Below are positions 38,801-49,095 of a DNA stretch of 64,000 bases, piece by piece. A program made the translations under genes and the position numbers. Below the pieces are notes generated by a model that was given only the letters and a program-made list of their open reading frames with translations, did no database searches and had not been told where the DNA came from. The stretch's first letter is position 1. The number at the start of each line of letters is the position of its first letter. This stretch comes from Hemicentrotus pulcherrimus. Lineage: Eukaryota; Echinodermata; Echinoidea; Camarodonta; Strongylocentrotidae. The stretch lies in assembly GCA_003118195.1 (NCBI GenBank), contig BEXV01000509.1, positions 44,040 to 108,039 on the forward strand, in the 5' to 3' direction.

Positions 38801-41430
38801 CACGTTAGTATCTGGAAGTAATGAGTTACAAATCAATGATTATTCCAAGTTCTCCTACTTCAGATGAAGTCTATTTGAAAATGTACCTAGGCAACTCTAT
38901 CGTACCTCATATTTAAAGAAGTAGGAAGGTACATTTATCAATAAATTATATATCTATGTAATTAAAGTTCATTTGTACTGTTAGGTTCAGACAAACTAGA
39001 ATATATTATGCCAATTAAAATAATAGCAAAATAACTTAAGGATACACTGCAAGCTATACTGTAATGTAGGTTCACGTCGATAATATTACTCTCTATGTCT
39101 CCTTCACAGCCTGAGAATATTCTCTGTGTAAGAAAAAACAGCAACAAAATCAAAATCATCGACTTCGGTCTTGCTCAGAAATACACTAAGAACCTACAGG
39201 TGTCATGTGGTACTCCAGAATTTCTTGCCCCGGAAGTAGTTTCATATGACGACGTTTCTTACGGAACAGACATGTGGAGTGTGGGTGTTATCTGCTATAT
39301 CTTGTGAGTGATGGGGGTATCTAATATTCTTTGATGGTCTCGACTCTTAAATAGTCGAATTGCTCAGTATCTAACAACAAAAATAAGGACCTGGAAGTAT
39401 CAATTTCCTGTAAGAATAATAAGAAATGTTCTCAAATAATTTGCACACTATGCTCACACTTGTGTTCACTTTATTTTTCAACTAAGTACACAATATGTGT
39501 AAACTGTGTATTAACCGTGTTCATTCCCCCCTTTTTTTTAACTATGACCACAATGTTTTTAAATTGTTTTCATATCGTGTTAATTTGGATTCTCAACTAT
39601 ACTCGAAATTCTTTTTAAAATCATGTTCATTTTGCGTTTATACTGTTATTACTCGCATTTGAGCTTCGCTTTACACACTGTTAATTCTGCTTATCAGCAA
39701 TGTTTCCAGGGTTTCTAAACTGTATTCACTTTAATTCACTTCATGTCTCATCTACGTTCAGAGTTTATCTAAACTGTCTCCAGGTTGTCATCATGGTCTT
39801 GATTGCCTATGCTCTATTTCTTATTCATGTTTGCACTGTGTTTTCTGGTGTCCTTCCAGATTGAGTGGATTCTCACCATTCATGGGTGATAACGAAGGAG
39901 AGACAATGAGTAATATTCTCAAACTTGAGTGGGACTTCGAAGACGAGTGCTTTGATGAAATCTCAGATCTCGCCAAGAAATTCATTGAAAATCTTCTGGT
40001 GGAAGACAAGGAGTAAGTAATTTTCTGCAAGCTTATACAGGGGAATATGCTTTTTTTATTTTGTTGGCGAAAGCCTTAACAGGCCAATGTATTATACATG
40101 TAGCACTGGGATAATATCAGGGTATACAAATAGTGTTTTTTTGTTGCTTGAATAGCGACGTTGTATTGTGATTTATTTATTAAACAAATGGTGTTGACCA
40201 AGTGTTGACCAAGATCATGGATTTTGTAAAACAATTGATTTGTTGACCAATCAGAAAAGTCCTGACGAATATCCATTTTAAAAAAGTCCATGTGTTATCG
40301 TTAAAGGGATAAATAATTAAGTAAGACAAAATGTAAGTCTCTTTCTCTTTTTGTTTTGCCTGTGACTTTTACCATAGCTGTGGACTCCATTTTACACCAG
40401 TAATTCCAAGGACAACATTTTCATTCCTTATTTTCTCTTGATATCTTTAGTGACAGACTGACATGCCCGCAGTGCTTAGAATCTGAATGGTTGACGAAGA
40501 AGGGTGTAGGAACTGGTGCTGCTCTGTCTAAGGCTAGGTTGAAAAAATATATCATCAAGAGGAGATGGCAGGTAAGAGTACGGCTGATTAGCAGGGGCGT
40601 TATGGATGGGGCGGTTTGGATGGGGGCGTCACACCACAAATGCAAAAACAAAGTGACCATCTTTTGCGATTCATCAAGAAGAGTTAATAATTTGCCAACA
40701 TAAGCGTGTTTGTAATACAGAGGCGTATAGACCGGCATGTTCAGTTATCATCAAAACGTGTACGCTTGGCTTTTCTAAATTATGCGTTTTGTGTTTTCCC
40801 GCGTATTCTTTTTTATACTTAAATGAACAAACCAGTTTCGTGGTTAAAGTATTATTCAATGTTATTGCATTCCTCTTTGAAACAATGAAACCTGCTTTAG
40901 TGACCACCTGTATAGAAAGACCACCTGTCTATACAGGCTATTTTTTCCCCTTGAGTATAATTTCCAATATAAACGTGTGCTTTAATAATGAACTGTCCAT
41001 GAACACCCACATATAACAACATTCTTATCTCCCTTGAGTGGTCTTCATAAACAGTTTTCACCATATCTATCCATAAAATATTGATTCATGCATATCAATA
41101 ATAAAACTTTCTTTTATTTCATATCAATATTGTTTTATGCAGATCGATATCATATATTTCGTAACATATGAAAGAGGATTAATTGACCTTTTACAAAAAC
41201 AAATCAAAAATCAGCACACATCTACATTTCCTACAAAATGTTGAAACTTTTAGATGTAATCCTACAAACATATTTCATTGTAAATTCAATTAGGCCTACT
41301 TTACCAAATTAGTTGTTAATGTCGAAGCACGCTAATCTTATATATATATTTTTTTCATTTTCTACCTTTTGCTTTGCAGAAAGCTTTCAATGCAGTAAGA
41401 GCCATGATACGTGTAAAACGAATTATCTAA
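30736..41430 (+). CDS. MYLK: Gene 3: myosin light chain kinase (Fn3, kinase, calmodulin-binding tail), 429 residues
   Basis: Eleven coding exons join in frame: 30736-30745, 31045-31344, 35898-35927, 36660-36744, 37035-37134, 37775-37878, 38506-38647, 39110-39303, 39860-40012, 40451-40571, 41380-41430. An in-frame TAA at 30721-30723 precedes the ATG in the same exon, so this transcript's protein is complete and starts MPAEPPEPPADK. Residues 4-103 are a fibronectin III domain, and about 128-387 a Ser/Thr kinase with glycine loop LGRGKFGTV (140-148), Lys163, αC Glu179, HLDMKPEN (Asp255, Asn260), DFG 275-277 and APE 297-299, so catalysis is expected. Residues 402-429 are a basic amphipathic helix (KKYIIKRRWQKAFNAVRA) of the MLCK autoinhibitory/calmodulin-binding type. 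The enzyme should phosphorylate myosin regulatory light chain on Ca2+/calmodulin binding. It is far shorter than vertebrate smooth-muscle MLCK and lacks N-terminal Ig domains and the C-terminal telokin Ig. Longer isoforms from upstream promoters remain possible. Confidence 0.9.
31045..31344 (+). CDS. MYLK: Gene 3 exon: complete fibronectin type III domain
   Basis: A symmetric 300-nt phase 1-1 exon carrying one whole Fn3 module: Pro-rich start (EPPEPPADKP), Trp of strand B (INLVWAG), Tyr of strand C (VTGYMVEM), and the YQFRVSCINAIGKSKPS F-G region. In MLCKs the Fn3 sits just before the kinase, as here. Confidence 0.92.
31574..31612. repeat. (AT)n microsatellite in a gene 3 intron
   Basis: A pure TA run of about 38 bp following acacacacgt. 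Confidence 0.9.
33550..33822 (+). mobile_element. tRNA-derived SINE with (ATT)n tail
   Basis: An A-box-like tggtagagag at about 33565 and a B-box-like ggttccaacctc at about 33609 are spaced like an RNA polymerase III promoter. A core containing cacccaggtgtaaatgggta and gggccctcaggatgagcag follows, then ctgggtaaacaaaatt and an AT-rich ATT repeat tail. It sits in an intron of gene 3. Confidence 0.65.
35846..35880. repeat. (CT)n tract upstream of the gene 3 microexon
   Basis: A pyrimidine run of CT dinucleotides with two TTT interruptions ends 17 bp before the acceptor AG at 35896-35897, so it probably contributes to the polypyrimidine tract. Confidence 0.85.
35898..35927 (+). CDS. MYLK: Gene 3 microexon: acidic linker
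   Basis: A 30-nt symmetric phase 1-1 exon (VPDHDEENEP) between an acceptor tccacag and donor gtacgt. Skipping it would leave the frame intact, so it could be an alternative cassette. A long (CT)n tract lies just upstream of the acceptor. Confidence 0.65.
36660..36744 (+). CDS. MYLK: Gene 3 exon: Fn3-kinase linker and kinase start
   Basis: Encodes DVKEFYEIREELG, the entry into the kinase N-lobe. Acceptor tttcaatag; donor gtaggt; phase 1 in, phase 2 out. Confidence 0.85.
37035..37134 (+). CDS. MYLK: Gene 3 exon: glycine loop and ATP-binding Lys
   Basis: Encodes RGKFGTVNKC and VWAAKFIKA with the ATP-anchoring Lys163. Acceptor ttcttcag, donor gtaaga. Confidence 0.92.
37775..37878 (+). CDS. MYLK: Gene 3 exon: αC helix and β4-β5
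   Basis: Encodes VEHEIEIMMILQHPKL (αC Glu179) and MVMILEY at the hinge. Acceptor gtttcatag, donor gtgagt. Confidence 0.92.
38040..38215 (-). mobile_element. Second, truncated copy of the same SINE family
   Basis: Read on the minus strand, it shows tacactgggtaaaggcgagg, then ggccctcaaagagaacagtg, then ctatcctggtaaacaatac and a terminal run of ATT-like repeats. The order of blocks matches the core and tail of the SINE at 33.6 kb, in the opposite orientation. It lies in the next-but-three intron of gene 3. The tRNA-like head is not evident. Confidence 0.5.
38506..38647 (+). CDS. MYLK: Gene 3 exon: hinge to catalytic loop
   Basis: Encodes VSGGELFDRVVDEEFELTE and the catalytic loop start VLHLDMK with the catalytic Asp255. 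Acceptor tattcag, donor gtaatg. Confidence 0.92.
39110..39303 (+). CDS. MYLK: Gene 3 exon: catalytic loop Asn, DFG, APE
   Basis: Encodes PENILC, IIDFGLAQKY, SCGTPEFLAPEVV and DMWSVGVICYI. All activation-segment landmarks are intact. Acceptor cttcacag, donor gtgagt. Confidence 0.94.
39860..40012 (+). CDS. MYLK: Gene 3 exon: kinase C-lobe
   Basis: Encodes LSGFSPFMGDNEGETMSNI and FDEISDLAKKFIENLLVED, typical of the MLCK/DAPK/titin-kinase C-lobe. Acceptor ccttccag, donor gtaagt. Confidence 0.92.
40451..40571 (+). CDS. MYLK: Gene 3 exon: end of kinase and autoinhibitory segment
   Basis: Encodes DRLTCPQCLESEWL (end of kinase) followed by a Lys/Arg-rich segment ARLKKYIIKRRWQ, the autoinhibitory region leading into the calmodulin-binding helix. 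It ends in phase 0 directly after the Trp-Gln pair. Confidence 0.9.
41380..41430 (+). CDS. MYLK: Gene 3 terminal exon: calmodulin-binding helix and stop
   Basis: Encodes KAFNAVRAMIRVKRII and TAA (41428-41430). With the preceding exon, hydrophobic anchors fall at Trp412, Phe416, Val419 and Val425, the 1-5-8-14 spacing of MLCK-type calmodulin-binding peptides. No telokin-like Ig follows in this frame. Confidence 0.85.
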   Translation, partial: KAFNAVRAMIRVKRII

Positions 41431-44400
41431 ATAACACGACTGAATTGAATGAGCGTTTCAAGAAAGAGCGAGAGAGATTGTACATTACTATTAGAGCGTT
41501 TCAACAGTTGTCATGGATACCTTCCACGATACAAGACCCGCCCACTTACTTGGAAGGGGAGGATTCTGACTCTGGTTGTCCATAGACACGTTCAATTTCA
41601 TCCGCCATTGGAATTCCTTGTTCTAATCACAATGGACATTAAGGCATTCACTTTGAAGTCAGTATTGTAGCAATTGGGTTGAAAGCGAGAGTAGAGAAGA
41701 AGAAAAAAAAATTGTTCATACTTTGGAAATGTTAACACTTTGGACCTCCGCTAGTTACTGATAATTAAGACAGACATAACATTTCAAACATATTTGATTA
41801 ATGCCACAGCTTTCAAACTAATACTCTAACCTGACTTCAAAATGTTTGCCAATTTTTTTTTTTTTTTTAAGTTGAGATGTCGAGCACAATCAATTTTGTT
41901 TTCTTTGACAGAATAATTGTTTGTTACGTGTTTTATTACTTTAGAAATATAATCATATAGAGTTTGAGGACGGTTCTTTATGAGCAAACAATCTCTCAAC
42001 TATTCCACGATGCCATATAAGTTCGAATAATGAATATGCATATCCTAATTCGCATTTATGATTAAGAAAACGAGGGAGGCAGAGAAAGAGAGACACTGAG
42101 AGAAGGAGAGAGAGAGAGAGAAAGAGAGAGAGAAGGATTGAGAGAGAGAGAGAGAAAAAAAAAAAGAGAAGGAATAAAGAAGAATTGCTGATATTTCATG
42201 GTGCATTAAGATTTCTCAAAGTTCAATTAACCCTTGAGTCTCTGGATCGCTGTCTTTAACAGGTTTACATCTTTAAAAGGGGTAAAGTTTGCTGATTTAG
42301 AATATCATTGTATCTCTTTGTTTAGAAAATTCGTAACTTCCTAAAAATAGATTATTATCTATTATTACATCTTGAAGTCGTTATGATAGTGTTTATGTCA
42401 CTGAAGTATGACTACATTTGGTATATATCAAAACGTTATTTTAGCACAAGTGCACAAAACTGTTATAAAGCTCGGGAAATAAGCCTCTTTCCGAAGACAG
42501 ATCTTCTTACGACCTATACCAGTCGTTTGATGGAATTCTTTCTTTAATGTTGGCGGGTCAGAATTGAGAGAAGTGTGGGAGAAATAAGGTGCTAAAAAAC
42601 TTTGACCTTCCTCTACTTCCTCGATTCATAAAGGATTTTGCATATGCAAACCTTACTGATGCTTTCCAAACTTTTGATTTATTGATTGATGTTTTGATTT
42701 TATTGCATTGTGAGAAGACTGAGTGAAATATTACATTTTTCATGCATTGATCATAAAACATGTGTATTCAATAAAATGATTTAGTATGCCTACGATAATG
42801 GCATTGATATAATTTATAGAACATTCTTGTAAATTAGCTCTCAACCGTTGTAAAAATGAAACTAAAATATTCTGGATTTTCATCCCAAACAAATAATGCA
42901 TTTTCAGATAGATTACAGTTAATTATTGTTATGCTTATAAATATACAACAGATTTCTGGACAATTGAATTGAAAAAAGGAACGTTGTTATATCAGAAGCA
43001 CGAAATCATGTCTTCTTTCCATTGTTCTTTTGGTTTCTTTCATATTTTGTGATGTATTTTATCATTTTTACGTGAAAGTTATAAACATAAATAAGGGACA
43101 AAGTGATTTTTATGTGAATTTGTGATTTTGTAGACATTTCTGAAGTCTTCCATATTCTTGTGTGTATCGAATACCTTCAGCAAAATTGATATGTCAGAAC
43201 TCGAATGTAAAGATTAGAGATAACAGATAAACAGGGAACACTGTGTCGTAGGTAATCAAGTGATTTAGATGTTGTAGAATTATACGTGAAAATGATAAAA
43301 AATGAAAAAATGTCGTTCAGAGTCTGTATGGCATTTTAAAAGAAAAACATGAATAAAAATCGAAAAAAAAAAAAAGGGGAAAAAAAGAAAAAAGATATGA
43401 TGCACATGCTGTGTAGATAGTCGTATTTTCCCAGACCCGCACTGGTGCACTTAGGTAGAGAAAACGATATTGGAATGCATTGAGTACATAGCAGGTGTGA
43501 TCAGTATGGGAAACCCCTCCAAGTACAAGACAAGGACAGTCTCCTAGAAGGTTCATGTTGTCGAACATTATCAGAGTTATGGCATGTTCACATTTGACAA
43601 CTGAAATGTGCTTTCTTGATACAAGGGGAATGGTTTTGGGAAGTAAGACAATGTTCCAGCCCGATTCTATACGCGATATTATTGTCATGTTTGACAAGAA
43701 GGAGTTAAAGACATTATTCTTGAGTAAGAATTGTTTGGGAAATCTTCGCTGTACGGATATTAGTCAAGTAATGTGGTATGTTATTGATGTCTATAGCTAA
43801 TGGATTTTGACTAACAGTCGGCTACATGGTGCAACTGAACACACGTTTAAGATGTGAATCAGATTGGCAGTGAATGATGAAGGGGTTTTCCATAACAAAT
43901 ATATCTATTGATAGAACTTGATAGAGTCTCATTCCAACTGACTATTGTATTGAATATGAAATAATGACTATGTTTGATAGCAGGTATTTAAACACTTCTC
44001 TACTTTCTTGTATCAGGCTTTGGGTATGCTGTGCTTCATATAACATATCTTTCTTAACGGTGAAATAGAGAAGAACAAATATATATGTTTATCTTTATTT
44101 TGATTAGTTATTTCTCTTTCAAGAAGCCATAACTATATTTGAGAATGGAAGTATACAACACTAACATGACCAGTGTCAACAGAGACTTCTAGTTGTACAC
44201 AAATTAAACGAAGATTGTACAAAAAAAATCATTCGAAGCTGGTCTCTGGCTAAATCAAATAAGTCATGTTCTACAAAGGTGTCCCGTTTTCTCACTTGTA
44301 GTTTCGTGTAAATGGGAACGGACTAAGCGCATCCTATCACCATTAGACATGTCAGTGTAAAACGGGATTGAACTAGATTTTCTTGCAGTAGATACTTGAA

Positions 44401-44640
44401 ATAGTGTCACATTTTTAGGTTGCGCTTGTTGTGCATTTTTGACATTTTGTTGTTATTGAAAGAGATTAAAAGCCAGCTGGAAGGTGCACTTACGAAAAAC
44501 CCTTTTCTGGCAACTGTATAGTCATCTTTATACTTGTATACATTCAATATGTGCTTATTTATTAGATAGATATGTAATTTTGAAAATATTGTGTATAATA
44601 TATCAAGTTTGGAATAAATGTCTATACAGACATTTTGTAA
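41431..44640 (+). other. Probable 3' UTR / 3' flank of gene 3
   Basis: AT-rich with no supported exons. AATAAA hexamers lie at 42770-42775 and 44613-44618, and a GA-rich tract at about 42070-42165. A sequence matching the MEF2 consensus (ctaaaaatag) lies at 42341-42350; its function is untested and chance occurrence is likely at this AT content. Confidence 0.3.
42070..42168. repeat. (GA)n-rich tract in the gene 3 3' flank
   Basis: Purine-rich with several pure GA runs and an A homopolymer at its end. Confidence 0.85.
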
Positions 44641-45476
44641 CAGTATAATTTATTTGGTCTTTTAGTATTGTATTTCTAACATTAATCTTTACGCTTCGGG
44701 TGGTCTACAAAGTAGTACCGGATTTTGCATTCATCACCTGGAACATTGGCCGTTCATTGATTTGTTTTTCTAGGGGGATATTGCATGAGCTACAATGGTT
44801 TGAGTTTAATGTATTTACTCAGCAGGAACTTATTTTAATCTCAGAATATATGAGCTGAATCTCCTTCTTTTTAAATTGTAGAAAAGAGCAATGTTGAAAG
44901 GAGTCATTCAGAGAATCATTCTATATTACCTTATACTATTAATCCTTTTCAAACACTGGATGTTTTGAACCTGTTGAATATAAATTTTACCGTGTGATAG
45001 TTAATATACAGAGAACAGTGGAGGAAACTTAATTGTCACACTGTGTTGTTATTTTTAGGTCTGAAATGAGGCTACGTTGCTGTCAAGTGCTAAGCCTTAC
45101 ATATTTGTATATAACGACTGTTAATCTCTTCAAGCTAAAGGGTTGACATTTAAAGTCGGCAAAAGACATTTCTTCTTAAAAATCAAATATTTTTATGGTA
45201 ATTTATTGTTATTTACATCAAATTTGTATAACATAAATTTATAGCACAGTATACAATTCCAGAAACACGTACACCAGAGACAACAAAGTAGTTATTTATC
45301 CGCCTTTCTTCAAACATCTTAGTTCATGATGCCAAGATTAGTTGCAGGAATCTCATTATATCAGAGGTGTTTATCTATATCTGTATGATTTGGTCAGCAA
45401 AATGTCCTTTCCGGACACATCCACGCTAACGTATTTGTAGACAGAGCACGCTGTGTGTGGGTAGACTCAAATCAAA

Positions 45477-46797
45477 TTACTGAGAATGTTTAAGTAGATT
45501 GTTCTTAAAAGTGGTTAATGATGGGCTGCTTACTATGGAGGTTGGGAGGTTACTCCAGTCCTTGATGGTTGACACAAAAAAGGAATCCTGGTAGGCTCTA
45601 GCTTTGTGGCGAAGTTGTAGGAACCTCTGGTTGTTCCCCCTGGTTTCTCTGGGATTCGGTTGTACATAGTCATACAAAGAAATGTCGACCAGTCCATTCT
45701 TCATTCTGTATAACATGCCGAGTCTCTGGTTTCTCCTTCTAGTTTGAAGCGATTCCCATCCTAGGTCTTTTAGCGCCTTGGTAACTGTGCCTTCTTCTCT
45801 ACTGTAGTTGCTAGTACAGAATCTGGCTGCTTGTCGTTGGACACGTTCTAGGGACTTGATATTCTGCTTGGTAGAGGGATCCCAAGCTGACGATGCATAC
45901 TCAAGAAGCGGTCTTACTAACGCCAGGTTCGCAGTTGATTTCACATTCTTGTTACAACTCCACAAGTTCCTGCGGACTACATTCTGTATTCTATGGGCTT
46001 TCTTGGTAGCTGCCTGAGTATGAGTATTCCAGCTCAATGTATTCGATATGTGAACACCCAGGTATGGATGAGAAGACACACTCTCGAGGCTATGGTTACA
46101 AAAGTTATACTTGTGATGAGGGGGGTTTCTCTTACAAATGGTCATGGTACAGCACTTGGTTGGTTTGAAGTTCATCAGCCATGTGTCTTGCCAGCTTTCC
46201 AGTTGTCTAAGATCTTTCTGCAGTACGCTGGTATCTTGATCAGCTGATACGGCTGTATACAGCAGACAGCCGTCTGCGAACAATCTGGTTGTGCAGGTCA
46301 TGTTGTTTGGTAGATCGTTAATGTACAACAAGAACCATAGTGGGCCGGTCACTGTACCCTGCGGTACGCCAGATGTAACAGATGCAGGTAGAGATGAATG
46401 ACCATTGATGACAACTCGTTGTGTGCGGCCCATCAGGAAACTTCTCACCCAAGAAGTGATTTCTCCCTCAAGTCCATAAGATTGTAGTTTAGAGATTAGG
46501 CGAAGATGAAGGGACCTTGTCGAAAGCTTTTGTAAAATCAAGCACTGCCATGTCGACTAGCTTATTTCTATCCAGTTCTTGGCTAATATCATTGATTGTG
46601 AGAATTAGCTGCGTTTCAGTAGATCTTTTAGCACGAAACCCATGTTGGAAGTCTGATAGGATATGTTGATTTTCTAAGTGTTTCATTACGTGGCTATGTA
46701 TGATGTGTTCCCTGACTTTACTCAAAACTGATGTCAACGAGACAGGTCTGTAGTTTGAAGCACTCTTCCTGCTCCCCTTCTTGAAGATGGCGGCCAC
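45477..46797 (-). pseudogene. LINE reverse transcriptase, frameshifted
   Basis: Two overlapping frames (46797-46489 and 46541-45477) give a palm and thumb reverse transcriptase interrupted by a frameshift just after motif A (LDFTKAFDKVP). The second catalytic Asp of motif C is Gly. The C-terminal end (SIVSSPSLTTFKNNLLKHSQ) matches the usual LINE ORF2 end. Not functional as read. Confidence 0.85.
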
Positions 46798-47265
46798 GTT
46801 GGCGTCTCTCTTGCGGTACTATTCCAGTGTTGATGGAAGATTGGAACAGGTCTTACAAAGGTGCAGATAGCTGCTCAGCTCCGATCTTCAGGAACCACGG
46901 TGGAATGCCGTCCGGCCCTTGTGCTTTGTTGGTCTTCAGCGTGCTGAGTAGCTTTTCGACCCCTTTCCTAGTAATGTTGAGATGTCCAATCTTCTGGTAA
47001 GGGCTGTTGCCAAGGGAATGTGCTAATCCAGGAGGCTCATAAGTGAAAACGCTCCGGAATTGTTCATTCAAAACGTTTGCCTTGTCTATGTCGTTGCTTA
47101 CAGTCTTCTCCCCTTGCTGGAGATCTGCTACTCCCGAGTTTTCTTGTTTCAGTTGCTTAATGTATTAAGACCAAAACCTTTTTGGCTCTTCTAGAATTGC
47201 CGATTCAAGAGTGTCCCTAACATATAAAGAACGGGCTTCTTTCATGAGCTTTTGGGTGCTTTTCC

Positions 47266-47413
47266 TAAAGGCCTTGTTTGTTTGTTTGTTTTTATTTCCG
47301 TTTAAAATCATCACAATATACAAATACATACATAAATGACATTTACGGCGGATAGCCCATTTCAGGCGTATTAACAAAATACGCCTGTTCTTCCATGGGG
47401 TCCTTGGACGATT
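47266..47413 (-). mobile_element. Short retroelement fragment nested in the LINE
   Basis: About 145 bp separate the LINE reading GKPDD from its expected continuation FRKSTQKLMKEARS. The minus strand of this insert runs from a segment with an inverted repeat (aggcgtattttgttaatacgcct) through aaatgggctatccgccgt to an (AAAC)n tail, the arrangement of a LINE/SINE 3' end with a microsatellite tail. Confidence 0.6.
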
Positions 47414-47414
47414 C

Positions 47415-48120
47415 CTAGTCATCCGGCTTTCCTGTCCTAACTGCCTTGTTGTATAATCTCTGTTTCTTCTTAATCGTACAACGTAGTGATCTATTGAACC
47501 ATGGTAAGTTAAATCGGCTAGTGGAAAACTTGTGCGGGACGTGTTTTTCCATTGTGTGTAGTATTGCACTTCTAATTTCTTCCCATTTTTCCTCTACACT
47601 TTTGTCTTGGTTCGTTTGGAAATAAGTATTTGTAAAGTCCTGAAGTGTCTCCTTGATACCCTGAGTATCTGCTTTACCCCTGAGGTAGATTTTCCTTCTT
47701 ATCGGACGCTTCCTAGTAGGAGCTAGTCTTAAGTCCACTATCACTGAGCTATGGTCAGCAATGCCATCTGTAACAGATATCTTGTCAACTATTTCAGGGT
47801 TATTAGAGAAGATCAAGTCCAAGATGTTTTCTGTGTTTCCCTGAATTCTTGTAGGTTGGGTGACATGCTGAGTAAGTCCCAAATCTTCCATTAGAGTGAC
47901 AAGCTTATCAGCTGCTCTGGTGCTGTATCCACTCCTGCCGGAGACAACATGATCATCCCACGAGATGTTGGGTAGATTAAAATCCCCTGTGAGGATGACA
48001 TTGTGAGAATTGATCTTATTTCCTAACCTTGTAAAATGATTGCGCCAGGTGGTCGATTGCTTCACCATTGCTGTCATTCGGTGGACGGTAGAAGACTCCC
48101 AGAAGCAAGGGTCTACACCC
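47415..48120 (-). pseudogene. LINE AP endonuclease fragment
   Basis: The frame 48077-47415 carries GDFNLPNISW and the terminal ADHSSV motif of an apurinic-like endonuclease. Its upstream part (LLLGVFYRPPN) is in another frame, separated by a frameshift near 48030. The catalytic N-terminal Asn/Glu region is absent because the copy is 5' truncated. Confidence 0.82.
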
Positions 48121-48444
48121 CTTTATTTTTTTAAATTGATACTGTATTAAGACGGAAAGAAAGTAGATTGTTCTTAGCTCGTGCTTGATAAAAAATGATT
48201 CTATAATATTAAAAACCACACTGCGGCCATCAAAAACGGTTACTTGAAGGAAAAAACACAAGCCCTGGGAAGCCCCCACCCCTCCTTTATATAAACATAT
48301 AAAAGGTACAAAATTGGAAGAAGAGATTAATCATTAATCTTCCAAATCTCTAAGACAAAATAAGACTAGTTTATATTTAACAAGACATCTATCTATATGT
48401 AGAAGTGTTATAATTGTGTGTGTGCGTTAAAATTGCGACTGACT

Positions 48445-48494
48445 GGCAGGAGAGGGTGAGGGAGAAGGAGGGAGAGAGAAAGAGAGAGATAGAT

Positions 48495-48528
<34 letters not shown>

Positions 48529-48617
48529 TCCTCGTATTTATAATAGTGAATGTGAGGAGGGAGGAGAGACCGGGAAATTCGTGCGGGGGTGCATGTGAGG
48601 GGAAATTGCACGTGTGC

Positions 48618-48662
<45 letters not shown>

Positions 48663-49095
48663 TTAGGGAGAGTTAGAGGGAGAGAGAGGAAGATAATTAA
48701 TCTGCATTTGCCACTCCCCACCCATGATGTAAATGGGCTTTGAAACATTAGTCTGAAGTGCTATAAAAATGTGACATTAAAATTGAAAGAGGGAAGGAGA
48801 AAAACAGACCGAGAGAGACCAACATACAGAATGGGGTGGGCATAGAGTTTGAAGTAAAAAGAGAGCCTTCTCTCAAACCTTCTCTTTCTCACTCTCTCTT
48901 TCTCTCTCACACACACACACGCGCACGCGCACGCACCTATCTCGATATTTCCTGATTTCACCCCATCCCTCTCTCCCTCTCTCTCTTACACACACTCTCC
49001 TTATCTTTCCTGATTTCTTCCCATCTATCTCTCTCTCCTCCCCTTCTCTCTCTCTCTCTCTCTGTCTCTCTCTTTCTCTCTTTCCCTCTCGGTAA
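48445..49095. repeat. Compound microsatellite cluster (GA, AT, GT, CT, CA)
   Basis: Contains GA-rich 48450-48495, (AT)n 48496-48524, (GT)n 48611-48638, (GA)n 48638-48690, and then CT/CA-rich runs at 48880-49090 that are roughly inverse complements of the earlier ones. Close to the truncated 5' end of the LINE. Confidence 0.88.

Larger units (their letters stand above)
45340..48130 (-). mobile_element. 5'-truncated, inactivated CR1/jockey-like LINE
   Basis: Reading down the minus strand from about 48120: endonuclease C-terminal half with LLLGVFYRPPN, VILTGDFNLPNISW and ADHSSVIVDL, a connector (EEPKRFWS, KTNKAQGPDGIPPW), then reverse transcriptase motifs YRPVSLTSVLSK, LDFTKAFDKV (motif A), GVPQGTVTGPLWFLLYINDL (motif B), FADGCLLY (motif C) and the SWNTHTQ and LVRPLLEYASSAWDP thumb motifs. 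The N-terminal endonuclease and any ORF1 are missing. Frameshifts near 48030 and 46515, an in-frame stop near 47165 and a nested insertion at about 47266-47413 break it. Motif C reads FADG instead of FADD. The 3' boundary is uncertain. Confidence 0.88.
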
